From assembly GCA_036734025.1 (NCBI GenBank), contig DAIMZI010000025.1, positions 1 to 26,573 of the forward strand: a stretch of 26,573 bases of DNA, in the 5' to 3' direction. Of this stretch, positions 1 through 8,265 are shown piece by piece. How positions within the stretch are numbered: position 1 is the stretch's first letter; every line of letters begins with the position of its first letter. The translations under genes and the position numbers were made by a program. The notes under the pieces were generated by a model that was not told where the DNA came from, made no database searches, and saw only the letters and a list, made by a program, of their open reading frames with translations. The stretch is from DAIMZI01 sp036734025. GTDB lineage: Bacteria; Pseudomonadota; Alphaproteobacteria; Rhizobiales; Rhodomicrobiaceae.

Positions 1-287
1 CCACGGAAGCCGAGGCGCGAACCAGAATAGTCATTGTCCACGACATAGCCATCGCTGTCGAAACCATCGTCCCAGATCAACAAAGCTTTGTTAACCTGGC
101 CGTAGAACTGCAAAGACACCACGCGGTTACCCTTGCGAGCAGTAGTGGCTTCGAGTTCAGCAACACGCTCTTCCAGGTCGGCGCAGCAATCGCCACCCAG
201 GTCAGCAGCCTTAGCCGGCGTGAACGCAACAGCGCCCATGAACAAACCGGCAGCGGCGGCCATAGCAAAACGACTGGTCGTTTTCAT
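1..287 (-). CDS. Outer-membrane porin, alphaproteobacterial Porin_2 type (N-terminal part only)
   Basis: The reading frame begins at ATG 287-285, preceded by GGGGGA at a normal distance, and runs off the left edge, so only about 95 residues are visible. Residues 1-27 form a classic Sec signal peptide: MKTT, an Ala-rich hydrophobic core, and a likely cut after AKA. The mature start has a Cys pair (DCCADLEERVAELEA) followed by a short heptad stretch and then VVSLQFYGQVNKALLIWDD, an alternating beta-strand pattern. Porin_2 family proteins of Rhizobiales have this layout: a short N-terminal helix or coiled coil, then a 16-strand barrel forming a general diffusion channel. Many Ala, Arg and Gly codons end in T, unlike the neighbouring genes, as expected of a very highly expressed gene. 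The substrate cannot be inferred from this fragment. Confidence 0.88.
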   Translation of the reverse strand, partial: MKTTSRFAMAAAAGLFMGAVAFTPAKAADLGGDCCADLEERVAELEATTARKGNRVVSLQFYGQVNKALLIWDDGFDSDGYVVDNDYSGSRLGFR

Positions 288-332
288 AAGTCCCCCAATC
301 ATCACCATCTCCAGTGTTGCCCCGACAAATTG

Positions 333-393
333 CCAGGGCTCCCAAAATTGCGGAGGTTACGCCTCCGCCACGTGTCAACCGAACGAACCCTGG
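333..393 (-). promoter_or_regulatory. Nested inverted repeats in the porin upstream/leader region
   Basis: An inner perfect hairpin has 7-base arms GCGGAGG (350-356) and CCTCCGC (362-368) around a 5-base loop. It is enclosed by a second inverted repeat, CCAGGG (333-338) with CCCTGG (388-393). The structure ends about 45 bases before the porin ATG. If the porin transcript starts upstream of 393, the leader would fold into a nested stem, which could affect mRNA stability or initiation. A TTGACA hexamer lies inside the structure (380-375, minus strand), but no good -10 sits at the right distance, so the region could instead be promoter DNA. Confidence 0.4.
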
Positions 394-480
394 TGCTTGC
401 ACACCCCCATCGGGTTCAACCGATCCCTAGAAAGCTCCGTCAAACCGCTGGATGACCCCCATCCGTTCGCCGGGCATTTC

Positions 481-495
481 GTTATCTGGCACTAG
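481..495. promoter_or_regulatory. Operator-like site, copy 1 (imperfect)
   Basis: GTTATCTGGCACTAG matches GTCATCTGGCGCCAG at 651-665 in 12 of 15 positions. The left half ATCTGGC is intact, while the right half has only partial dyad symmetry (4 of 7 positions). The site lies about 195 bases upstream of the porin ATG. A second copy of an unusual near-palindrome in one intergenic region suggests a shared regulator, but none is identified. Confidence 0.3.
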
Positions 496-650
496 AATGG
501 CGAAACCAAGCCTTCGGTTCGCTTCCAGACCAAACTTGCATTTAACTGTTAGTCCAATCGCTCCAAACCGTAAACAACAAGTCGCCAAGCTGTGCTCAAT
601 CCGGCGGTGCCTGTTGCTTTTGCGCCACTTAGGCCAAAGCCGAACTTTCC

Positions 651-667
651 GTCATCTGGCGCCAGAT
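651..667. promoter_or_regulatory. Operator-like perfect palindrome, copy 2
   Basis: Bases 654-667 read ATCTGGCGCCAGAT, a perfect 14-base palindrome about 135 bases upstream of fumC. The left half recurs at 481-495. Symmetry of this length suits a dimeric regulator binding DNA. With only a 4-base centre (GCGC) it would be poor as an RNA hairpin, which favours a DNA role. The regulator is unknown. Confidence 0.35.
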
Positions 668-800
668 TGAACCGGCTGTTCGGGGCAGTGCAAGGGCGTC
701 CGCGCCTTCATCCACCATCATGTGATGCGCCGGAGCTTGACACCGCAACGCGCCGGACCGACAAACCGCAGACCGGTTGATAACAGCGCAGGACCAGCCA

Positions 801-2206
<1,406 letters not shown>

Positions 2207-2210
<4 letters not shown>

Positions 2211-2458
2211 GCGCGGATGCCGGCGGGGTCGAGGCCGCGGCCCGGCCGCGCAAGCGCTCGCTGAACATTGCCGGGCACCGCACATCGGTGTCGCTGGAGG
2301 ATGCGTTCTGGGATGCGCTGCGTGACATCGCGCTCAGCGAGGGCATGGTGCTGGCAGAGCTGGTGGCGCGGATCGACTCTGAGCGCGGCAGCGCCGGCCT
2401 TTCGGGTGCAATTCGGGTGTATGTCCTTGAGCATTACCGCCGCAAGAACGCCATCTGA
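2207..2458 (+). CDS. Ribbon-helix-helix domain protein
   Basis: A small 83-residue protein whose ATG overlaps the fumC TGA, indicating coupling. Residues about 17-80 (RKRSLNIAGHRTSVSLEDAFWDALRDIALSEGMVLAELVARID) fit the ribbon-helix-helix family found in alphaproteobacteria (RHH_4 type): a short basic strand, then TSVSLEDAFWDAL and a second helix. Such proteins bind DNA as dimers through the paired strands. From memory, fumC, a DUF4169 gene and an RHH gene are often adjacent in Rhizobiales; here the DUF4169 gene is absent. A role in regulating fumC or nearby genes is possible but not shown. It ends 12 bases before the convergent asmA-like gene. Confidence 0.8.
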
Positions 2459-2470
2459 GGCGCTCGCCAA

Positions 2471-5400
2471 TCATCGGCTGAATATGCTGGAGAACGGATC
2501 GGTTGTGGTGCGCCGGCGCTCCTGCTGGGGCTGATCGCGCATGATCTGGCGGCGGGCGTCCTCGACCACACGCGGATCATCAAGGCTGCGCGAAGGCACG
2601 GCATCGGACTGGCTCTCGGCCGGGGCTTCTGCGGACGCGCCGGGCGCCTGCGCAGCGGGTTGCTGGCTGGCGTCTGGCGGATTGATGACGAGATCGGGGT
2701 CCAGTTCGATCGGCGCGGCCTGCTCCGGCACGGCGGGCGCGGATGGCGCGGTGCGCGCGGGCACCGTCTCGATCTGGGTGGCAAAGCCGCTTGCGGGTGG
2801 TTGCGGGCCCGGTTGCCCGGCGGTCGAACTGGCCGGGTCGCCCGGCGCTGAGGGCGGCCGCGATAATTGCGGTTGTGCGGCTTGCGGCGGTGTTGTTTCG
2901 ATCTGTGCGGGCGGCAGCGGGCGCAGCCGCTCAAGCCGCTCGACATCACGCTCCAGCCGCCGCACGATCAGGAACTGCTCGAATTCTTCGGCTGAAAGCT
3001 GCGGCTCCATCGTGCCCAACTCAACCAGCGGCCCAGCGAAGGTCAGCCGAACCGCGGGAAGGCGCAGATTGTCAGGGGCCACCGCGCGCAGATCCCATTG
3101 CAACTGCGCCCCCATGCTCGCCAGATCGACGAAGGCGCGCACCCCTGCCCGGTCCCGGCCCCGGCGCGGGCGCAGGATCAATTCGCGGCTCCGCAGCGTT
3201 CCACCTTCCAGCACCAGGCCGGTGCGTGCGCGGCGGTAGCGAAATTCGCTTTGCCTGAGCGCCTGGGCCAGATCACCGGTGATGCTGTCCTCCTGCGGCT
3301 CGGCTGCTTCAAAATAATCTTGCGCCTTTTGCGCCAGCACGCTCGTTCCGAGGCCGCGCATGCGCCCCGCACCAAGACTCAGCCGGCCCTCACCCGAGAG
3401 CGACGCGACAAGCCCGCTGGGCGACACGCCCTCGCCGGCAAGAGACAGGTTCAGATCAGCCCGTCCGCTCGCGAGCGGTTCGCTGCCAGGCCCTTTCGGC
3501 AGGAGCGACAGATCGAGTTCGTCCATTTCGAGCCGCCCGCGCAGCACCAGACGCCCGCGCTCGCGCTCCAGCCTGCCCGATGCCTTGACCGCGCCGCCAT
3601 AAAGCTCGCCGCGAAGCGAACTCAGGCTGAGCGCCCCGTCGGCCAGACTTGCCGCAAGCTTTGCCTCGCCCAGTTCCAGCGTGTCCGCGACCTGCATCGT
3701 CGCGGCATCGAGCGCGATTGTCGCGCGGATACCATCCAGCGCGCTGGGCGAAAAACGCCATTCGGGCCAGAACCCGTCATTGTCGCTGATGATCGCGGCG
3801 GCCTCGCCGATCGCCGTGTTTTGGCGCTCCAGCAGCAGATTGGCAAATATCGGCAGGCTCACCCGGTCACCGCTGAGCGCGACGTCGAGCGCGGGCACCG
3901 CGCTGCCCAGATCGAGCGAGAGCGAGCCGCCCAGCTTTTCGGCGCCCGTTGAAATTTCCAGATCGCCCAGGTCATACCGCAATGCATCGGCGCGCACCAT
4001 TGCCGACATGCTGAAGGCGCTGTCGGCGCTGCTTGCTGGCGGGCTCAGCCCGGCGATGCGCAGCGCGGCATGCAGCGAGCCCGATGTCAGGCTGAAGCGC
4101 CCTTCGCGCGGCGCCAACTGCCAGGACAGATCGAGCGCCCCGCGATATTCTGCCACCAGGTCGCCCGCGGTGAAGCTGATATCCGTGCGCGCGGACGCCT
4201 GAGCACCAGCGCTCTCCGGGGATTCCAGATCAAATGTGAGGTAGCCGGGCTGCTGATCCTCGGCGGCACCCAGCCAGCCGTTCAGCGCCGGGAAAAACTG
4301 CACCAGCAATCCGCGTGAATCGGGATTGCGCGCCACAGCCGATAATTGCAGCCCGGCATCGGCCGCTGGCCCCGTGCGGGCCGAAATGGCGAGTTCGCTG
4401 CCTGCGGCGACACCATCCACGCGCCACACCGATACGCCGTCTTCGCCATGGACCGGCCTGAGCACACCGGCCAGACGCAGCGGCACCAGATCCCGAAGCC
4501 GCGCGATGCCGGGCGCCTGATGGAAGGGCACCGATGTCAGAAGCTGTGCGAGCGGTTCTGCCTGCTCTGAGGCAAGAGCGAATTGCGCATGATTGGCTAC
4601 CAGCGGCTTGTCGGGGTCATAGCGTCCCGATGCCTGCAACGCCAGTCCGCCAGGCCCCTTCATCTCAAGCTTCGTCACATTGAGCGCACCGTCCCGCCGC
4701 GACAGGTCAGCCGACACGTCGGTGAGGCGAATTTCCGGCAGCCATAAATGACCGACCCGCAGGTTGAGGCTGAAGGGATCATTCCTCAGCCTTTCCCGGA
4801 AAGCGACGGCAAGCGCGCTCGAAGCGGTGGAGGCGGCATCCTCGCCGGCTGTTTCGCCTTCCTCGCCGCTCACACCAGCGATCAGGGCCGTCAGCAGCGC
4901 GCCGCTCTGGCCCGGCGCAATCAGGTTGCGCAGATCGAGCTTTCCCGCCGCAAGACTGACGTCGAACCTGGGTTCATCGCCCCGTCGCATATCCAGCATG
5001 CCGCGCAGGCGGCTGTCGCCGATATGCGCGCTGAGCTGGTCGATGCGGAAATGATCGGGCGCGGCCGACACATCGCCGCTGACGCTGAGCGAGCGCGCCG
5101 GTCCGGTCTCGGCAGCGAAATCGGCTGGCATCGCCCAGTGCATAAGGCGCGACAGGTTGCGGCTGCTGGCGGAGAAGTCGCCGGTGAGCAGGACATCGTC
5201 CGTGTCACGGGTGAACCTGCCGGAAAAGCGGAACTCGCTCTCGCCGGGCAGGCCGGCCTCAATGTGCTCGACAGCCCAGCCGCCGGCATTCAGACGGGCT
5301 GACAGTTTGAGATCGCGGATAAGGTCTCCGCCGAGGCTCACCTGCTGAAAATCGGCGCTGATGCGCGCCCGCGCGGCAGTGATGGGTAATTGGGCCAGCA

Positions 5401-6418
5401 GGTCGGGCAGGCGCGCCAGCGTATGGGCCGGAGCGGATGCGCCCTGCTGCGCCCCGGCAAGCAGATCGAGATCGAGCCATCTGGCGCCGAGCGAGGCTTC
5501 GATGACCGGTTCCAGATCCCACCTCGCGCCGGCACTGCCGGTTATGGTCTGCTGACGCTGCTGCCTGGCGATGGCGATCTCGATCGTCGGGAATTCGGCG
5601 GCCTCCAGACCCACACTGCCGGTGGCCTTGGCCTCGAACAAAGGCAGGAGTGCTTCGCCCACGCCCTCTTCGGCCGGCGTCGTGGCGGTGAACATGCCGT
5701 CAAACACCGGGCTCGCGTGCGCGCCGCGCAAGACCCCGTCGGCCTGATAGGTGGTGCCGTCCGCTTCCAGCGTGGCGCGCAAGGGGAAGCTTTCATCGGC
5801 ACCTCTGCGCCCGATGTTTATGCGCAGGTCTCTTGCGCCTTCGCCCATCAGGGTCGTGCCGGTGAAGCGGAACGGCCCGCTGAGCGATTCGGCTGAAAGC
5901 TCGCCCGTCACCTCTTCCATCTGCCACACCGGGCGGCCATCGGGGCGGGTCAACGTGATGATGCCCCGTTCGACGCTGACGGATTTCAGGCTGACCTGCT
6001 GCGGCATGAACGGCAAGGCTGCGGCGTCCCGGCCGAGCCCTTCCCAGTTGCCCCTGCCGTCATCTCCATAGCGCAGATTGATGACCGGCCGGTCCAGTTC
6101 GACCTTGCGTGCCTCCAGTTGACCCCGCAGCAAGGGCGCCAGAGACAGCACCATCTTGAACGCGCGCGCCTGTGCGAATGGCCGCTGGGCGTCGCCGTCC
6201 AGGCTCTCGATGCGCACGCGCTTGAAGCGAACCTCGGGCACGGGCAGGATCGTCAGGTCGACATCGCCCTCCACACGAACCGGCCGGCCAACGAGTTTTG
6301 ACGCCTGCGCCTCGAACACGGCGCGATAGGCGTTCCAGTCCACCACGTAGGGCGCGGCGAAGGCGGCGGCAAATACAGCGATGAGCAGCGTGGTGAATGC
6401 TGCCAGGATGAAATTCAC
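2471..6418 (-). CDS. AsmA-family inner-membrane/periplasmic protein
   Basis: A 1315-residue protein of the AsmA-like, bridge-type family, which is linked to outer-membrane assembly and phospholipid transport across the periplasm. It starts at GTG 6418, with GGAG six bases upstream. Residues 1-25 form one N-terminal membrane anchor, followed by the AsmA hallmark VVDWNAYRAVFEAQASKLVG and VRVEGDVDLTILPVPEVRF. The body is a long run of repeating beta strands. Around residues 960-1080, LRGELYGGAVKASGRL to GEGRLSLGAGRMRGLG matches the C-terminal AsmA_2-like module. After about residue 1165 comes a short charged helix (RRLERDVERLERLRPL) and then a low-complexity tail rich in Pro, Ala and Gln of about 130 residues. 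It ends FSSIFSR. It is divergent from the CLC gene. The exact lipid or partner is unknown. Confidence 0.88.
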   Translation of the reverse strand: MNFILAAFTTLLIAVFAAAFAAPYVVDWNAYRAVFEAQASKLVGRPVRVEGDVDLTILPVPEVRFKRVRIESLDGDAQRPFAQARAFKMVLSLAPLLRGQLEARKVELDRPVINLRYGDDGRGNWEGLGRDAAALPFMPQQVSLKSVSVERGIITLTRPDGRPVWQMEEVTGELSAESLSGPFRFTGTTLMGEGARDLRINIGRRGADESFPLRATLEADGTTYQADGVLRGAHASPVFDGMFTATTPAEEGVGEALLPLFEAKATGSVGLEAAEFPTIEIAIARQQRQQTITGSAGARWDLEPVIEASLGARWLDLDLLAGAQQGASAPAHTLARLPDLLAQLPITAARARISADFQQVSLGGDLIRDLKLSARLNAGGWAVEHIEAGLPGESEFRFSGRFTRDTDDVLLTGDFSASSRNLSRLMHWAMPADFAAETGPARSLSVSGDVSAAPDHFRIDQLSAHIGDSRLRGMLDMRRGDEPRFDVSLAAGKLDLRNLIAPGQSGALLTALIAGVSGEEGETAGEDAASTASSALAVAFRERLRNDPFSLNLRVGHLWLPEIRLTDVSADLSRRDGALNVTKLEMKGPGGLALQASGRYDPDKPLVANHAQFALASEQAEPLAQLLTSVPFHQAPGIARLRDLVPLRLAGVLRPVHGEDGVSVWRVDGVAAGSELAISARTGPAADAGLQLSAVARNPDSRGLLVQFFPALNGWLGAAEDQQPGYLTFDLESPESAGAQASARTDISFTAGDLVAEYRGALDLSWQLAPREGRFSLTSGSLHAALRIAGLSPPASSADSAFSMSAMVRADALRYDLGDLEISTGAEKLGGSLSLDLGSAVPALDVALSGDRVSLPIFANLLLERQNTAIGEAAAIISDNDGFWPEWRFSPSALDGIRATIALDAATMQVADTLELGEAKLAASLADGALSLSSLRGELYGGAVKASGRLERERGRLVLRGRLEMDELDLSLLPKGPGSEPLASGRADLNLSLAGEGVSPSGLVASLSGEGRLSLGAGRMRGLGTSVLAQKAQDYFEAAEPQEDSITGDLAQALRQSEFRYRRARTGLVLEGGTLRSRELILRPRRGRDRAGVRAFVDLASMGAQLQWDLRAVAPDNLRLPAVRLTFAGPLVELGTMEPQLSAEEFEQFLIVRRLERDVERLERLRPLPPAQIETTPPQAAQPQLSRPPSAPGDPASSTAGQPGPQPPASGFATQIETVPARTAPSAPAVPEQAAPIELDPDLVINPPDASQQPAAQAPGASAEAPAESQSDAVPSRSLDDPRVVEDARRQIMRDQPQQERRRTTTDPFSSIFSR

Positions 6419-6449
6419 TCTCGTCTCCGGTTGGGGCGCGGGTCAATAT

Positions 6450-6479
6450 AATCTAATGCGCATGATAGGTAGCGCACAA
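6450..6479 (-). promoter_or_regulatory. Candidate promoter for the AsmA-like gene
   Basis: On the minus strand, TTGTGC (6479-6474) and TAGATT (6455-6450) are separated by 18 bases, with the -10 box about 32 bases before GTG 6418. The surrounding 132-base divergent region is AT-rich for this genome. It also contains a small inverted repeat, TGCGC/GCGCA (6457-6476), inside the spacer, and GTGTC/GACAC (6482-6506). The match to sigma-70 is moderate. Confidence 0.35.
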
Positions 6480-6550
6480 CCGTGTCACAATGATAGCGTG
6501 GGACACAAAGACGTATGCCCTTGCCAATCCGCCGGTGAAGGTCCGTAACG

Positions 6551-8215
6551 ATGAAACATCCGCCGGGTCGCATCAGCCGCCGTCGCCGTCTGGCAGCGCG
6601 CGCGTTGGGGTGGCTTAGGTCTTTCGTCGTTGATCGCATGAAAGTCAACCTGACGAGCTTCCTTGAGGATCGTCAGCCACTTGTCTGGCTGCTGGCGCTG
6701 ATCATCGGCATCGCGGCTGCCTACGCGGCGATCTTGTTCCGCCTCGCCATAGGTGTGTTCCAGTTGCCGTGGCTGGGGACAATGAGCGAGGAAATCGTCT
6801 CCGCCGCCCGGGGACTGCCGTGGTGGATCATCCTGCTTGCGCCGGCGACGGGCGGATTGCTCGTCGGCTTCATCCTGCACAATTTTCAGCGCGGCAAGCG
6901 CGCCCATTCCGTGGCCGACGTGATCCAGGTCGCCTCGGTGGGCAATTGCCGTATCAGCGCGCGCGACGGGTTCTTGAGCGCGCTGATTTCCTCGCTGTCG
7001 CTGGGCACCGGCGCGAGCGCGGGCCGCGAGGGGCCGGTGGTGCATCTGGGTGCGGCGATAGCCTCGCAACTGGAGCAGCGGTTGAGCCTGCCACTCAGCG
7101 CCAAGCGCACCCTGCTGGGGGCCGGCGTTGCGGCTGCGGTTGCCGCCTCGTTCAACGTGCCGATCGCCGGGGTGCTGTTCGCGCATGAGGTCATCTTGCG
7201 CCACTACGCCCTGCGCGCCTTCGTGCCGATCACCATCGCCAGCGTGGCCGCAACGCTGATCGCCCGCGTTCATCTGGGCAACTATCCCGGTTTCGCCGTT
7301 CCCGCCTATCAGATCAGTTCGCTCTGGGAGTTTCCTGCGTTCGCGCTGCTGGGCCTCACCTCGGCGGCGGTCGCGATCTGCTTTCAGTTCGCCATGATCG
7401 GCGCTGACCGGGCCTCATCAGCGGCGCCCGTGCCGCTGTGGATCAAGCCGGCGCTGGGCGGGTTTTGCGTCGGAGCCATCGCGATCGTCTTCCCGCAGGT
7501 GCTGGGCGTGGGCTATGACACCACCAATGCCGCGCTGAAGAATGAACTCGACCTGTTCACGATGCTCTCGCTGCTGTTCGTCAAGACCGCGGCGGTTGCG
7601 ATCACGCTGTCGAGCCGGCTCGGCGGTGGCATCTTTTCGCCGTCGCTCTATCTCGGCGCGATGACCGGCGGCGCTTTCGGCGCCATTGCCGCGAGCGTGT
7701 TTCCAGAAGTCGCCTCCAGCCAGGGACTTTATGCGATCCTCGGCATGGGCGCGGTCGCAGCCGCCGTGCTCGGCGCGCCGATCTCGACGACACTCATCGT
7801 CTTCGAGTTGACGGGCGGCTATGAAATGACCATCGCGCTGCTGCTGACCGTCTCGATCGCGAACGGCCTGACCCAGGCGGTTCACGGCGTCAGCTACTTT
7901 CATTGGCAGTTGAACAATCGCGGGCTGTTCCTTCAGGACGGGCCGCACCAGAACATCGTGCATGTGATCTCCGTGCGCGACCTGATGACCCCGCTCGGCG
8001 AGGAGGACACCGGCGAGATGGCCAGCGATGCGCCGCGGCTGCGCCCTTCGGACACGCTGCGCGATGCGCTGCGCGCCTTCAACGAAAGCGGCGTATCGCG
8101 CATCGGCGTGGTCGAACAGGCCTCGGGCAAGCAGGTCGGGTGGGTGAGCCATTTCAACACGTTGACGGCTTACAACAAGGCGCTGATCGAGGCACATGTG
8201 GAAGAGCACCGATAG
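6551..8215 (+). CDS. CLC-family chloride channel/transporter with C-terminal CBS-like segment
   Basis: A 554-residue integral membrane protein of the ClC family that conducts chloride or a similar anion. Signatures are GREGPVVHLG (158-167, external gating glutamate Glu160), SFNVPIAGVLFAHEV (200-214), GGGIFSPSLYLGA (the GxFxP motif) and a Tyr in the HGVSYFHW segment matching the central-gate tyrosine. The usual GSGIP loop is replaced by AHSVADV. Position 214, equivalent to the internal proton glutamate of the E. coli exchanger, is Val, as in channel-type CLCs. The C-terminus (ISVRDLMTPL onward, about 85 residues) resembles a shortened CBS region, a cytoplasmic regulatory module. ATG 6551 has GAAGG upstream at about 9 bases; ATG 6638 is an alternative start that removes an Arg-rich head. 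It is divergent from the AsmA-like gene. Confidence 0.92.
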   Translation: MKHPPGRISRRRRLAARALGWLRSFVVDRMKVNLTSFLEDRQPLVWLLALIIGIAAAYAAILFRLAIGVFQLPWLGTMSEEIVSAARGLPWWIILLAPATGGLLVGFILHNFQRGKRAHSVADVIQVASVGNCRISARDGFLSALISSLSLGTGASAGREGPVVHLGAAIASQLEQRLSLPLSAKRTLLGAGVAAAVAASFNVPIAGVLFAHEVILRHYALRAFVPITIASVAATLIARVHLGNYPGFAVPAYQISSLWEFPAFALLGLTSAAVAICFQFAMIGADRASSAAPVPLWIKPALGGFCVGAIAIVFPQVLGVGYDTTNAALKNELDLFTMLSLLFVKTAAVAITLSSRLGGGIFSPSLYLGAMTGGAFGAIAASVFPEVASSQGLYAILGMGAVAAAVLGAPISTTLIVFELTGGYEMTIALLLTVSIANGLTQAVHGVSYFHWQLNNRGLFLQDGPHQNIVHVISVRDLMTPLGEEDTGEMASDAPRLRPSDTLRDALRAFNESGVSRIGVVEQASGKQVGWVSHFNTLTAYNKALIEAHVEEHR

Positions 8216-8230
8216 CGCCGATGTGGCGCA

Positions 8231-8257
8231 TTGCCGCCGCATGGGGTGTGATATACT
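8231..8257 (+). promoter_or_regulatory. Candidate promoter just upstream of the helicase gene
   Basis: TTGCCG (8231-8236) and TATACT (8252-8257) are separated by a short 15-base spacer. Initiation 7-9 bases after the -10 box would fall at about 8264-8266, at or next to the ATG at 8266. That would give a leaderless transcript, or else move true initiation to ATG 8392. The -35 match and spacing are weak. Confidence 0.3.
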
Positions 8258-8265
8258 GCATTCCC

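Larger units (their letters stand above)
288..800. other. Divergent porin/fumC intergenic region
   Basis: About 510 bases without a convincing gene. Short open frames on both strands lack ribosome-binding sites and family-like sequence. It holds the nested repeats at 333-393 and two related near-palindromes at 481-495 and 651-667. No clear sigma-70 promoter for either gene was found by eye. Confidence 0.5.

Noticed and set aside
7903..8265. Upstream extension of the helicase frame into the CLC gene
   Set aside because: This part overlaps conserved CLC sequence and is not helicase-like; the helicase Q motif begins after 8392.
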